IMG/VR virus record: IMGVR_UViG_3300034102_002082
Location: 62,001-126,000 of that record
DNA: 64,000 bases
Strand: one strand, 5' to 3'
Source of the DNA: a virus
The notes below the pieces were generated by a model. It worked only from the letters and a program-made list of their open reading frames with translations, had not been told where the DNA came from and ran no database searches. Positions 7,176 through 17,606 of this stretch are shown piece by piece. Numbering within the stretch: position 1 is the stretch's first letter; every line of letters begins with the position of its first letter. Position numbers and translations under genes: made by a program.

Positions 7176-9881
7176 ATGGCAACAGACGACACAGACCTAT
7201 CGAAAGACCAATTAGACTTGGCTAAACAACTTGTTTTAGAAGCAAATAAGTCAAAAAAGTATAGAGATGATGAATTGGATGGTTTGAAAAAAATAAACGA
7301 TCTCAATAAACGCATATTGGAAAGTAGAAAAAATCAAAATAGGGCAGAAGAGTTAAGGACAGCACTATCAAAAAAGAATCCAGCGGAACTACAAAAAGAA
7401 ATAACAGCGCAGAAGAAGTTGATGGATATTGCGCAACAAGCTGTTGTTTCTAGGCAATCGGAAATACATATAGAAACAGGGAAAATAAAAAGTATAGAGA
7501 ATGAACTTTTAACCAGTAAACATATACAAGACATACGTAAAAAAGATCTAGAATTTCAGCTACGATTGGCTAAAAATAGACTCATAGCGAATAAGGATGA
7601 TTTATCTTACTTAACAAAAACGCAGCGTCAATTATTGATTTCGCAGAAAGAGAAGAAAAAAGATCTTTCTGATATAAGAGAAATCCAGTCGGAATTAAAT
7701 GGATTGCTATTAGAAAATACCAAGGAACTAGAAGAGCAATTAAAGAAGGAAGAAAAAATATATGAGATATCGAAGGGATTTAAGCAAGTAATAGATAATA
7801 TCACATCTCCAATATCTCTATTAATAGGATTCGTAACATTAGGATGGAAAAGATTTGTTGAATTAGATTCGGCAGCAAAAGACTTTAGAAATACAACGAA
7901 ATTAACTAAAGACCAGACGGAGGAGTTAACGAATCAAGTAGAATCAATGAGTCTAGAGTATGGTAAATTTGGTATTGGAGTAAAAGAAGGATATGATGCT
8001 GCTGCTGCATTGACATCTCAATTCGGCATCATGAATAAAGCAGTTATGGAAAACAAGAATTCTGTAGCATTACTTACTGCTAATCTAGGAGTTACAAATG
8101 AAAATGCCGCAGGATTTGTTCGTTATATGGATCAAGTTGGTGGGATGACGAAAGAACAGATTGCGAATACTGCTGGATTTGCTAAGAATTTATCTAAGGC
8201 ATCGGGAGTCCCGTTGGATAGAATTATGGAGGATGTTGCTCATGCATCCGAACAAGCTCGCACCATGACTGGTGGAAGTGTCATAAATCTAATCAAAGCA
8301 TCCGCACAAGCGAGAAAATTTGGTGTTGATTTGAATAAAGTCGCCGCTGCCGCTAGAGGTATGCTGGACTTTAATGAAAGTATAAATTCTGAATTGGAAG
8401 CGTCTGTTTTACTTGGTAAAAACCTTAGCTTCATGGATGCTCGTCGATATGCGTTCGCGGGACAATTAGAAAAAGCACAAGAAGCTACATTAAATCAGGT
8501 AGAAAAAATGGGCGATTTTAATGCTTTAAATGTTCTCCAACAGGAGGCATTAGCAAAAGCATCTGGGTATTCCGTCTCTGATTTACAGAAGATGATAAAG
8601 ATGAAAAAAGATTTCAATTTGTTAACGGGGAAAGAAAAAGATGATTATAACGCATTGATGAAGATGAAGGAAGTGGACATAAAGAATAACAATTCTGCTC
8701 GCGATGAACTTAAAAAGATGCAGATGCAGTCAACGATGGATACATTGAATAATTCATTATCGACACTGAAGAATTCTCTTGCTCAATTATTGATACCAAT
8801 TCTGAAATTATTAACACCAATTGTTGAAGGATTCTCGATAGTTGTTGGTAGTGTGGGAAAGTTGGTCGCAATATTCCCATCATGGGTACAAGGTCTTGCT
8901 GGTGCGGTTACTCTTGCTGCTCTATTAGGAGCAAGTTTCTTCGGTATAAGTGCATCTATATCAAAAATAATATCAATGAGTGGAAAGCTTGCTGGTGCGT
9001 TAAGTAGGGGTGTTGTTGGTGAAAATGGTCCGCAACAAACCGGTATGATGGGAAAACTTAAAGGTTGGGTGAGTGGAAAATTTGGAAAGACGACAGGAGA
9101 CATAAGCAAAGCTGCCGATGGTGCGAAACCAAAATCGGGTGAGGCTTTTAAGGATTTCATGACAAACTTCTCACTTGGTGTGCAACAAATGGACATAACG
9201 AAAACTTTCAAGGGTATCGCTGGTATGATTGCATTGGCTGTTCCGGTATATACTCTTGGACTTGCTCTAAAATCTTGGGAAGGAATATCGTGGAAAACAA
9301 TAGGTGTTGCTGCTGTTTCGCTAGTTGCTTTGGCTGGTGCTGCATTTGCATTGGGGGCATTAGTGTCTGGTCCACAAGCCGCTGTATTTGGTGCTGGTTT
9401 ATTGGCTCTTGTTGGTCTAGGATTGGCTTTGCTTCCGTTGGGTATCGCCGCGAAAAGTGCAGGAGAAGGCATGAACCTTATTGGTGACGGGTTGGGAAAA
9501 ATAGTACCACAATTATCGACGTTGATTGGTATGAGTGTTGGGTTATCGACAGTAACCAAATCAATAATCGAACTGGGTAACGCTTTTAATAGCTTCGGAG
9601 TAGGATCTTCTGATGGTCTTGGTAAATTACTAGATACTAGAGTTTCTCAATTGCAAAAATTAGTCGATGTCGGTCCACAATTACAAGTTACTGCTAACGC
9701 AATAAAAACAATTAGTAATCCATCAGCAGATAATTCATCGACATCAACGAGTTCTGCCACATCAAACGAAGCGGTAGTCAAGAAACTGGACGAATTAATC
9801 GGATTATTAAAATCTGGTGCAATTGCTGTAAACTTGGATGGAAGAAGAGTATCTTCTGGTCTTGCTGCTGCTGTAAGTTAA
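7176..9881 (+). CDS. Tail tape measure protein, gp29-like
   Basis: A 901-residue protein. Residues 1-200 are charged coiled coil; 200-520 are helical with a tape-measure type stretch (DSAAKDFRNTTKLTKDQ, then DAAAALTSQFGIMN); 545-770 contain several hydrophobic segments rich in Gly and Ala (for example AGAVTLAALLGASFFG and LVALAGAAFALGALV), as in tape measure proteins. It sets tail length and is ejected or inserted at infection. It stands between the gp26/51-like genes and the tube-cap-like gene, as gp29 does in T4. T4 gp29 is shorter (590), suggesting a longer tail, if length scales. Confidence 0.85.
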   Translation: MATDDTDLSKDQLDLAKQLVLEANKSKKYRDDELDGLKKINDLNKRILESRKNQNRAEELRTALSKKNPAELQKEITAQKKLMDIAQQAVVSRQSEIHIETGKIKSIENELLTSKHIQDIRKKDLEFQLRLAKNRLIANKDDLSYLTKTQRQLLISQKEKKKDLSDIREIQSELNGLLLENTKELEEQLKKEEKIYEISKGFKQVIDNITSPISLLIGFVTLGWKRFVELDSAAKDFRNTTKLTKDQTEELTNQVESMSLEYGKFGIGVKEGYDAAAALTSQFGIMNKAVMENKNSVALLTANLGVTNENAAGFVRYMDQVGGMTKEQIANTAGFAKNLSKASGVPLDRIMEDVAHASEQARTMTGGSVINLIKASAQARKFGVDLNKVAAAARGMLDFNESINSELEASVLLGKNLSFMDARRYAFAGQLEKAQEATLNQVEKMGDFNALNVLQQEALAKASGYSVSDLQKMIKMKKDFNLLTGKEKDDYNALMKMKEVDIKNNNSARDELKKMQMQSTMDTLNNSLSTLKNSLAQLLIPILKLLTPIVEGFSIVVGSVGKLVAIFPSWVQGLAGAVTLAALLGASFFGISASISKIISMSGKLAGALSRGVVGENGPQQTGMMGKLKGWVSGKFGKTTGDISKAADGAKPKSGEAFKDFMTNFSLGVQQMDITKTFKGIAGMIALAVPVYTLGLALKSWEGISWKTIGVAAVSLVALAGAAFALGALVSGPQAAVFGAGLLALVGLGLALLPLGIAAKSAGEGMNLIGDGLGKIVPQLSTLIGMSVGLSTVTKSIIELGNAFNSFGVGSSDGLGKLLDTRVSQLQKLVDVGPQLQVTANAIKTISNPSADNSSTSTSSATSNEAVVKKLDELIGLLKSGAIAVNLDGRRVSSGLAAAVS

Positions 9882-9930
9882 TTCATATTGATTTCTGCCG
9901 AATTTATAAATAAGTTACATATTTATAGAG

Positions 9931-12171
9931 ATGACATCGTTAAATCCCACACCTGTTGGTAGCTCAAGTAGACTGACATCATTATTGTCTACATCATCGG
10001 ATTATTATGTTTTTAAGAACAAAACCGACAGCACAAAAACCATACAGCAATTATCGAGTGGGCCATTGTTAAGTCACGCATTGAGTGGTGGTAACAACAA
10101 ATCTATAGAGACTAATTTTAATGGAAACGCATCTGCGATTTATAAGAAGATATCACCATATACCCATAACGGTACTGGTTTACTTGGGTTCGGCCCAGAT
10201 CAACCATATGTTTCCGTAAATCCAGATAGCAAGACTAAGAGAATAAAAAGATACGACTCCGTTGGTTTTCCTATCGGAAGTACTATTCAAGATACTATCA
10301 GAATAGCAAAATGGAGCGTATCTGGTAAAGGATTATTATTCTACGGAAAACAATTTTTATTACAAGCACAAGCTGCCCATAACGAAACAGGAATATACAA
10401 CCCATTAAGCGTTCTACAGGCAACTGTTCGTCCAGCTACATTAGGCTTAATTCCTAGACCAAAGAGACACATTGATACTGGTGGAAGTTTTTTGGCTGGA
10501 TTATTGGGTGCAATGGGTATTAAAGATAACTCAGGTGAGCCACCAAAGGGCACCGCTGGTGCCAAGGATAGATCAACATTACCAGAAAGCGGTCAGAATA
10601 ACGGCAAGGGAAATATAAGAGCTAAGACTGGTTTCGATGCTCATCAAAAGTTATTACTGAAGTATGGTGCATCGACACCATCTAAGAAGACTGGTTTCTT
10701 GTCTGGGTTAATAAAGAGTTTGTTACCATCAATAGGAACTCAACCAGACCAATTTAAGAATTTAACAGGCGCACACAAATATAGAGCAGATCAAGATGCT
10801 TACGATTTAATGTTATCTTTCCATAAAAAGCAATCTGAAAGTCATCCAGTTTTATATGGAAACTATTACAGCAAAAATTATTCTGATAGTTCATTGACTA
10901 ATCAAGGAAAAGCCGCAGGTGTTATGCCGGATGGTGATAATATGTACATTTCATCATACATATCATCTTCCGGTAACACTGGTTTGGAACAATTATATTC
11001 TGATTTGGTTGCCGGTAAATTCACCGGAAAGAGTGTTTTCTTCTACAATTCACCGTTAAATGATAATTTCAAATATACCCAAGGAATCGTTGGTGGACTA
11101 CCAGAAAAAATAGAAAATACAGGAGATATCGATGTAGGAACTATTCGTAAATTAAAAGCCAATGGTATACAGTATTTTGCGTCGAAATCAGCAATCCAAT
11201 ATTCTCAATTAATAGGCGGAAAAGATCAAAGAATAGGAAGATATGAGGATATAATAGATACTAACGAATCAAGTAATATGTTGATAAAATCCAAAGGTTT
11301 TTCTACTAGTTACAAATCGGATAAAATAGGAGAGACTTCTGTTGTCGAAGGTTCCTATTTTATAAAAAAGCAGAGTAATGGAAGTATAATAGAAGGGCAG
11401 TCTGATCAAATCCCGTTCTGGTTTCAAGATATAGTTAATGATAAATATATCCAATTTAGAGCAATAATATCAGGAATATCCGACAACGAATCAGTTGATT
11501 GGGAAGAGATACGATATCTAGGAAAACCAGAATCGGTATATAATTATAAGGGATATTCCAGATCGTTATCTTTTAGTTTTACTATCGCTGTTACTTCTGT
11601 TAAGGAATTGCATCCTACATGGAAAAAGATAAATTATTTGAAATCAATGAGTAGACCATCAAATTATTCTATGGGTAAATTTATGGTTCCGCCCTTAGTA
11701 AATTTGCGTATGGGCGATATTTATTATAATGTCCCGATTATAATGCAATCTATAAATATAACTATACCAGATGATGCTATTTGGGAAACATTACCGGATG
11801 GATATAAAACATATGAATACGCTGGTGGTAGGATATCAATAGATAATGTTAGGGTTGGTCAGTTTCCTACTCGTGTAGAAGTGTCAATCACAGCATACGT
11901 ACTTGAGAAGGAAAAATATCCAAGAATTGGGTCAACTGTTTTTGGTATAAATGAAGAAGAAAATAAGGGCAACTTCTTATTGCGTGAGTATGATACAGAT
12001 AGTATATTAGATGATGGTATGCGGAATAAGATATACACAGGACCACCAACAACACCAAAACCAAAAGCAAAGGAATATATCGATACTCCATATAATTTTA
12101 ATTCTACGACTGCTGCTCCGCAACCAACTTCACCTTTCGCGGTGAATACATCATTAATATCGAATAATTGA
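9931..12171 (+). CDS. Baseplate tube-cap/tube-initiator-like protein (gp48/gp54 position)
   Basis: A 746-residue structural protein directly after the tape measure gene, the place of T4 genes 48 and 54. Residues 120-175 include KGLLFYGKQFLLQAQA and IYNPLSVLQATV. The C-terminal 230 residues look like a tail-tube-type beta domain (SRSLSFSFTIAVTSVKELHP, then PPLVNLRMGDIYYNVPIIMQ). It probably joins hub and tail tube. It is about twice the T4 gp48 length because of a long Ser/Gly/Asn-rich middle. The start is preceded by ATATTTATAGAG. Identification is by position and fold-like pattern, not by certain homology. Confidence 0.55.
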   Translation: MTSLNPTPVGSSSRLTSLLSTSSDYYVFKNKTDSTKTIQQLSSGPLLSHALSGGNNKSIETNFNGNASAIYKKISPYTHNGTGLLGFGPDQPYVSVNPDSKTKRIKRYDSVGFPIGSTIQDTIRIAKWSVSGKGLLFYGKQFLLQAQAAHNETGIYNPLSVLQATVRPATLGLIPRPKRHIDTGGSFLAGLLGAMGIKDNSGEPPKGTAGAKDRSTLPESGQNNGKGNIRAKTGFDAHQKLLLKYGASTPSKKTGFLSGLIKSLLPSIGTQPDQFKNLTGAHKYRADQDAYDLMLSFHKKQSESHPVLYGNYYSKNYSDSSLTNQGKAAGVMPDGDNMYISSYISSSGNTGLEQLYSDLVAGKFTGKSVFFYNSPLNDNFKYTQGIVGGLPEKIENTGDIDVGTIRKLKANGIQYFASKSAIQYSQLIGGKDQRIGRYEDIIDTNESSNMLIKSKGFSTSYKSDKIGETSVVEGSYFIKKQSNGSIIEGQSDQIPFWFQDIVNDKYIQFRAIISGISDNESVDWEEIRYLGKPESVYNYKGYSRSLSFSFTIAVTSVKELHPTWKKINYLKSMSRPSNYSMGKFMVPPLVNLRMGDIYYNVPIIMQSINITIPDDAIWETLPDGYKTYEYAGGRISIDNVRVGQFPTRVEVSITAYVLEKEKYPRIGSTVFGINEEENKGNFLLREYDTDSILDDGMRNKIYTGPPTTPKPKAKEYIDTPYNFNSTTAAPQPTSPFAVNTSLISNN

Positions 12172-12172
12172 T

Positions 12173-12469
12173 ATGAACCGTTATAATTACACAAAAATAA
12201 CAAAAAGATTCGATGGTAAGAGAATCTATACTACAACATACTACCCATCAATCCCATTTGATGATTCCGATATGTACGTTACTACGAACATATCATCTAT
12301 GTTGGATACGTTGGCAAATCAATATTATAAAGATCCATCATTATGGTGGGTCATATATCGCGCAAACTCTCTCCGTGGCGGTGGGTTGGGTGTTCCTGCC
12401 GGTATGCAATTGAGAATACCAATTAACGTACAACCGATACTAGATCAATTCGCTAAAATGAATAAATAA
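12173..12469 (+). CDS. 53: Baseplate wedge protein gp53-like / LysM-like tail protein
   Basis: A 98-residue protein with the pattern DTLANQYYKDPSLWWVIYR followed by AN and a PAGMQLRIP turn. This is the LysM-like core shared by tail protein X and T4 gp53, a wedge protein that helps link wedges to the hub. It is translationally close to both neighbours (1-nt gaps). Length is about half of T4 gp53, so it may correspond to the LysM-like part only. Confidence 0.65.
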   Translation: MNRYNYTKITKRFDGKRIYTTTYYPSIPFDDSDMYVTTNISSMLDTLANQYYKDPSLWWVIYRANSLRGGGLGVPAGMQLRIPINVQPILDQFAKMNK

Positions 12470-12470
12470 T

Positions 12471-14798
12471 ATGGCTGATACCATACAAATAAAGCCCGCT
12501 TTTTATTGGGACTTGAATGACTTCTCCCCGACTATCCGAGGAGAATTAAATAGGAGAGGTAAAATATCCGGAGATAACTTTACATATTCACCGGGTATAT
12601 CCGTGGGTTCCCAATATACACATCCATTATCCCCATGGGTGCGTGTGTGTTCAAATTCTGCTGCGAATGATAAGAATGGGTTTATATTAGGTGGAATGAC
12701 TACATCCGGTTTTAAAACTACATATGGATTCTTAAAAGATTCAAATGGTAGAGTAATTGGCTATTCGGCTACGGGAGAACCACACAGTATAAGCAATGAG
12801 AAATATACCCACAGACCAGCACCAGGAATAATGTCGATAGAAACAGAGTTGAGTGGTGGTGATGGCAAATTTAGAATAACAACAATAAAATGGGTGTGTT
12901 GGTCATTGGATCAATTACATTATATGACCCCGTATTTCTTGACTGCTGGTGTATCTATGAGCGTTGAATTTGGATGGAATAATTTTGACGGTGCATCTTT
13001 GTTGCCTTTATCTAATAGTAATGAATTACTGAAATATTTTTACAATGACTCTGATGTTAATATACGATCATTGGTAAATAAATCATTGGGAAATTATGAT
13101 GGTTCTATAGGCATAGTATCAGATTTTGAATATAATTTTAGATCTGATGGTGGATTTGATTGTACTACGGTTGTTAAAAATATCGGAGGATTTTATTCTG
13201 GTGTATATTCTAGCGGAAGATCATCACCACAAACAAGTGATCCAGAATCCACAACTAAGGAATTTAGGACTTTCATGAAGTCGTCCTTTAATGCTATAAG
13301 TAGTCTAGCAAAGAAAAAACATACTGGTGATCCGTATAAGGCAAATGGCGTGTACGTAAATAGAGTAAGTAAAGTTGGCGGAAACGCAATATCAAAACAG
13401 GTTTTTTATGGCAGGGACGGCAATAACTTTGATAGGTTAACTTCTCAGGGAAGACCGAAAGATTATGACTTTGATAATACGAGTGATAATTGGTGGATGT
13501 CATTCGGTTATCTTATAGAAGTACTCAATAAGAAGTGCGCAATAAAAACCGGAAGTAGAGAATTATTTAATATTGATATATCAAATACGGTGATTAATGC
13601 TCATCCAAATTTGACTACCAATAATGGTAATGTATTATTAATTCCTAGTACAATATTACCACAGTTTAGAATTACTTCCAATGAAGATACAATTATATCG
13701 GAACAAATTCGCATGAATGATAGTGGGAATCCAGATTTAGTAAAAGCCAATGAAATACTTAAGAGTAAAATTAAAAACTTCTCAAATTCTGGTGGAGCAC
13801 CAATTTCGATAAGCAGAGTAAACGCAAACAATATAATAAATTGGTGGTCAGATAATGCTGGTCCACTTTCTTTTCCTGCATGTGCTGCCGATGATAGAAT
13901 AAAGAAACCATATACTTCCGGATATCTGAAGAATTTGTATGTGAGTAAGAAAACTATTATTGATGCTGTTGATGCAAATAATACATTCAGAGACACGTTA
14001 ACTGCTATATTGGAACAAATGAGTAAAGCTGCTGGTGATTACTGGCATTTTGAAATTGTTCCATTAGATCCAGACGGTAATGATAATTCCACATTGACTA
14101 TTATCGATAAAAATTGTAGCAATTCGTTTAATCCAATAAACTTATATGACTTCAAAATTAATGAGGTAAGTAGTATAGTTAAAGCCGTTTCATTTAACGT
14201 CAAGAATTCTAATGCTATGTCTGTTCAGACGTTGATGACGAATGGAAAAAAAGATACAAAAAACCCAACGGTGTCGAAAGTAGTTTCTACCGATGGTGGG
14301 ATACGACAGGAGCATACTATCTCATTGACTGGTCTTCTGCGCAATGATAGGTTAATTAAAAACGTAGAGCCTATCGAGGAAAAACTAGAAGCAGAAAGTA
14401 TACAAAAAGTAGATCCTTCCGCCAAATTGAAATTAATCAATAAGAGAATACCAGCAAAGGAATCTGCTGAGTATTTCTTTTATACTAAGAACGATAAATT
14501 GACATACTTATTGGCAGAACCCGAGGATGAATTACAAAAAGGGTTATTACATGAAGAAGGTAAGCCAGATCCATCGATATACTCAAGCGTACAACCGGGT
14601 ATATCATTGGAATTAACTATACAAGGTATATCTGGTATGGTTAACTTAAATTGTTTTACTGTTTCTGAATTACCAAGTCCATATGGGGACAAATGTTATT
14701 TCCAAGTAGAAAATGTGAAACACGTTGTTTCTAATGGAAACTGGGAAACAAAAATAACCGCTGGTGTTAGGTTGATACCGGATAATTCCCCACAATGA
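12471..14798 (+). CDS. Large baseplate hub/structural protein
   Basis: A 775-residue protein in the tail block. Residues 115-165 (PGIMSIETELSGGDGKFRIT and SVEFGWNNF) resemble the hub-type beta domain seen in gp27/gpD-like proteins, and the C-terminal region has a mixed beta pattern (GISLELTIQGISGMVNLNCF). No lysozyme motif is visible, so a fused gp5-type lysozyme is not evident. It follows the gp53-like gene by 1 nt and overlaps the next gene by 4. A hub role is inferred mainly from context. Confidence 0.5.
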   Translation: MADTIQIKPAFYWDLNDFSPTIRGELNRRGKISGDNFTYSPGISVGSQYTHPLSPWVRVCSNSAANDKNGFILGGMTTSGFKTTYGFLKDSNGRVIGYSATGEPHSISNEKYTHRPAPGIMSIETELSGGDGKFRITTIKWVCWSLDQLHYMTPYFLTAGVSMSVEFGWNNFDGASLLPLSNSNELLKYFYNDSDVNIRSLVNKSLGNYDGSIGIVSDFEYNFRSDGGFDCTTVVKNIGGFYSGVYSSGRSSPQTSDPESTTKEFRTFMKSSFNAISSLAKKKHTGDPYKANGVYVNRVSKVGGNAISKQVFYGRDGNNFDRLTSQGRPKDYDFDNTSDNWWMSFGYLIEVLNKKCAIKTGSRELFNIDISNTVINAHPNLTTNNGNVLLIPSTILPQFRITSNEDTIISEQIRMNDSGNPDLVKANEILKSKIKNFSNSGGAPISISRVNANNIINWWSDNAGPLSFPACAADDRIKKPYTSGYLKNLYVSKKTIIDAVDANNTFRDTLTAILEQMSKAAGDYWHFEIVPLDPDGNDNSTLTIIDKNCSNSFNPINLYDFKINEVSSIVKAVSFNVKNSNAMSVQTLMTNGKKDTKNPTVSKVVSTDGGIRQEHTISLTGLLRNDRLIKNVEPIEEKLEAESIQKVDPSAKLKLINKRIPAKESAEYFFYTKNDKLTYLLAEPEDELQKGLLHEEGKPDPSIYSSVQPGISLELTIQGISGMVNLNCFTVSELPSPYGDKCYFQVENVKHVVSNGNWETKITAGVRLIPDNSPQ

Positions 14799-15193
14799 AT
14801 ACTAAGCTAATATTAAATTATAATGCACTAAATGGGAAATCACCGTTGAGTGTGCCTGATGAGATATATTCACCAATCGGAATTATTGTATACCCAACTA
14901 ATGCGGATTACAAAAACGGAACGTTTACTAGATACTTTGTAAAGAAAGTAAACTCACATGTTTGTTTGGAAACATCAAAATCGGAGACTAAAATAGTAGA
15001 TAAGAAATATTACGTTAGTGTGGAAATATCTTGGAAATTGACTGGTCAATTGACTTCTACTACTTCACAATACGGAGAAAAAACAGTAGGGGTAGAAGAA
15101 TATAACAACAAACAAATTGAGATTGGTAGCAGGGTTATACCAGAGATTGTTGATATTTTGAAAAATAAATCTCAATTTTATCGAGGAACTTGA
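14795..15193 (+). CDS. Small probable baseplate/tail protein, unrecognised
   Basis: A 132-residue, mainly beta-patterned protein (RYFVKKVNSHVCLE, KKYYVSVEISWKLTG). Its ATG overlaps the stop of the hub-like gene as ATGA, indicating translational coupling and joint function. No family recognised. Confidence 0.6.
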   Translation: MNTKLILNYNALNGKSPLSVPDEIYSPIGIIVYPTNADYKNGTFTRYFVKKVNSHVCLETSKSETKIVDKKYYVSVEISWKLTGQLTSTTSQYGEKTVGVEEYNNKQIEIGSRVIPEIVDILKNKSQFYRGT

Positions 15194-15208
15194 TATATAT
15201 ACATATAT

Positions 15209-15796
15209 ATGGAACCACAGAAATTTTCACTATCGGTATTACAGGAAGATCCAGATTTTGCTTTACTATTCAAAAAGAAAGTAGAAAATGTTAAAGAGGA
15301 CAAGCGAGTATTATTAAATAACGCAAAGACCTACACCTCACAATTCCAGAGGGAGATCGATGAAGGAACGGAGAAAAGGAAGCTATTGATAGAGAACGGA
15401 AGGAGTAGAGGAATGACTGAGGACGAGGTATTTAAGAGTTCTCAATTATTTATACCAAATAAAGATACACCAATTATGAATTTCTTGTATTTCATAACAA
15501 GAGAATTTGAAAGTGTAGATAAAGAATTAAAACTATTATCAGAACAGAAAGTTCAGCAAGATAAAGAATTTGGTGGATTTACCCATAATAAAGATGAGAA
15601 TTATGGCGCGGAGAATACGCAGGATATGGTAACGTACATTTACGCCAACGTCACATTGGATACCTTCAATAAACTAAAGAAATTGAAGGCATTGGCCAAT
15701 AGTGACAATGAAGAAGAGGCTGACTTGGCTATGAAGAAATGCAGAGAATTATGTAAGAAGTACAACTTGGAATATTCCAAGTTGCCCGTTACTTAA
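15209..15796 (+). CDS. Protein with coiled-coil N-terminus and DUF2786-like C-terminus
   Basis: A 195-residue charged protein and the last rightward gene of this block. Residues 155-190 (LKKLKALANSDNEEEADLAM, then KKCRELCKKYNLEY) match the DUF2786 pattern, a short helical domain of unknown function. The rest is coiled-coil-like. An AT-rich motif (ATATATATACATATAT) ends at the start codon. Its stop overlaps the convergent clamp loader gene by 8 nt. Function unknown. Confidence 0.6.
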   Translation: MEPQKFSLSVLQEDPDFALLFKKKVENVKEDKRVLLNNAKTYTSQFQREIDEGTEKRKLLIENGRSRGMTEDEVFKSSQLFIPNKDTPIMNFLYFITREFESVDKELKLLSEQKVQQDKEFGGFTHNKDENYGAENTQDMVTYIYANVTLDTFNKLKKLKALANSDNEEEADLAMKKCRELCKKYNLEYSKLPVT

Positions 15797-16799
15797 TCTT
15801 TTCCAGTAGTTGTATTATAAGGGACATGAAATTTATTTCTTTGTCCGGTACCACTGAACTCTTATATTGCATTTCAGCTAAGATAAGAATACAATCTGCT
15901 GATTTTCCACCCGACCAATCATCGACACTATCAAATAGATATTTGTAGTGACCATCAAAGCTGGTTGTTGAGTTATCCGCTAATAGCTGTCTAATTTGTG
16001 TGAATGAATCCCCACTGTCGTTTTTCAGTAGCTCTGCTATTTTTAGGTGAGTATTTCCATCTAAAAGCTTTTCCTCGTCCAATATTAGCGTCTTGTCGGT
16101 CTTGGAGAATTGCTGCGCCGTTCCGATGATTTTTCTTATGTCTGGATAGTGAGCATTAACTATCGTAACAATGTCTTTTAATTGGAAGGAAACACCCTCT
16201 GTGGTCAATATATTAGTGAGGTGTTTAGCTATGTGTGCTTTATTTGGTGGAATCACCTGTTCTACCTGACATCTCGATATAATTGGATCATATATTTTCT
16301 CTAGGTAATTGCTGGTAAGGATGAATCTAGTATGGTTTGAATATATTTCCATCGTAGCTTTTAATGCTGCTTGAGCATTAGTAGTCATATGACTTGCTTC
16401 GTCTAAAATAATAACTTTCAAGTCATTAAAACCAGCAGAACAAGCAAATAATTTTATTTTTTCTCTGATCACATCAACGCTATTTTCATCGGACGCATTG
16501 ATATATAACAAATCACAATTTACTGAATTTGCTATCATCTTAGATATTGTAGTCTTTCCCGTTCCTGCTGGACCATACAATAAAATATGTGGAATATCAC
16601 CAGAATCAATATGTTGTTTCATGCGAGACTTAAATTTCTCGTCACCTACATACTCAGAGATTCTACGAGGTCTATATCTTTCGACCCATAATGTATTCCG
16701 TAGATTCGACTCATACGCAGAATCGATCTGATCTTCGTTGCGCTTTGATGCAACTATATGTTCTTGGTCAACTTCCTGTTCTTCTTCAAAAAATGACAT
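15789..16799 (-). CDS. 44: Clamp loader ATPase subunit, gp44-like
   Basis: A 336-residue AAA+ ATPase of the RFC small-subunit/gp44 family that loads the sliding clamp. Visible are the N-terminal WVERYRPRRISEYVG, Walker A GPAGTGKTT (76-84), Walker B LDEASHM (132-138), sensor 1 LTSNY (161-165) and the SRC motif (175-177). I chose the ATG at 16799 rather than an upstream in-frame one because it lies just after the clamp gene stop and avoids a 70-nt overlap. The second T4 loader subunit, gp62, is not apparent in the window. Confidence 0.93.
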   Translation of the reverse strand: MSFFEEEQEVDQEHIVASKRNEDQIDSAYESNLRNTLWVERYRPRRISEYVGDEKFKSRMKQHIDSGDIPHILLYGPAGTGKTTISKMIANSVNCDLLYINASDENSVDVIREKIKLFACSAGFNDLKVIILDEASHMTTNAQAALKATMEIYSNHTRFILTSNYLEKIYDPIISRCQVEQVIPPNKAHIAKHLTNILTTEGVSFQLKDIVTIVNAHYPDIRKIIGTAQQFSKTDKTLILDEEKLLDGNTHLKIAELLKNDSGDSFTQIRQLLADNSTTSFDGHYKYLFDSVDDWSGGKSADCILILAEMQYKSSVVPDKEINFMSLIIQLLEKIK

Positions 16800-16803
16800 A
16801 TAT

Positions 16804-17565
16804 TTATCGATTTGATACAGGCACAAAGTAATAAACACACTTAAAGTCGTCAGTGACGAATGAAATAGCAGCACCCTTTTCTGTTATTCTAAAATAGTTT
16901 ACTGTTTTTTCGTCAACGAAATATGCTTTATTTACCGATAATACATCATTTAAGAATTCCGCCGAGAACGTTACTTCTTTATCTAGTGTTTCTTTCCCTG
17001 CTTCTAGTATAGTATCTAATTTAATTTTATTTGAATTTGCGCTTGGTGAATATCCAATGATAAATTTAACGCTATCATCTATCGAAACTAACGTAAAATA
17101 CTTTTCATCGTTTAATGCGGTTTTCGCTTTATTCAGTGCCTTGCAGAACTCTTGGTTTATACTCATACCGAACTTAAAAGAAGTTATTTCCTTTACTACT
17201 GGTACTTTCGGGATAGCAGACAATTCTGCTGCCATACAATTTACTTCTACTTTACTGTCGGCCAGTCTTATCGCTATTACTTTACCGCTGACCTCATTCT
17301 TAACCAATGTCATATCTATTTCATCGTCGGTGAGTACTTTTAGTAAGTTATTAAGCTTACTTGTATCGTATACACCAACGTCAATTGTTTCTTCTGCCTG
17401 TATTCCGTTCATTTGTACTTCCGCCAATACTAACTTATCTCCGGATATTGCTTTGGTGGATATTGTCCCTAATTCTTTATTAAAAGAAAACTTAACGGAT
17501 TCGTTTTCTTTTTTTAGGCTGTATCTACTGATAAATGCTTCTAATTTTGATTTTTTAATCTTCAT
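16804..17565 (-). CDS. 45: DNA polymerase sliding clamp, gp45-like
   Basis: A 253-residue protein of the gp45 clamp family (T4: 228), the trimeric ring that tethers the polymerase and, in T4, also activates late transcription. The N-terminal half holds LGTISTKAISGDKLVLAEV, and the C-terminal half SFVTDDFKCVYYFVPVS. It lies directly upstream of the clamp loader gene in the same operon and has its own promoter (TTGACT-16 nt-TAACAT) ending 6 nt before the ATG. Confidence 0.88.
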   Translation of the reverse strand: MKIKKSKLEAFISRYSLKKENESVKFSFNKELGTISTKAISGDKLVLAEVQMNGIQAEETIDVGVYDTSKLNNLLKVLTDDEIDMTLVKNEVSGKVIAIRLADSKVEVNCMAAELSAIPKVPVVKEITSFKFGMSINQEFCKALNKAKTALNDEKYFTLVSIDDSVKFIIGYSPSANSNKIKLDTILEAGKETLDKEVTFSAEFLNDVLSVNKAYFVDEKTVNYFRITEKGAAISFVTDDFKCVYYFVPVSNR

Positions 17566-17571
17566 TTGTGT

Positions 17572-17599
17572 ATGTTATTGATATCGTTGGTTTAGTCAA
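17572..17599 (-). promoter_or_regulatory. Promoter of the sliding clamp gene
   Basis: Leftward TTGACT (17599-17594), 16 nt, TAACAT (17577-17572), 6 nt, ATG. The same spacing occurs at 21196, 29202 and 46576. The transcript start would fall on or next to the start codon. Confidence 0.55.
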
Positions 17600-17606
17600 G
17601 TTATAA

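Noticed and set aside
8783-9559. 258-codon open frame on the minus strand
   Set aside because: It lies inside the tape measure gene and has the Pro/Asn/Ala-rich look of an antisense reading of Gly/Ala/Val codons.
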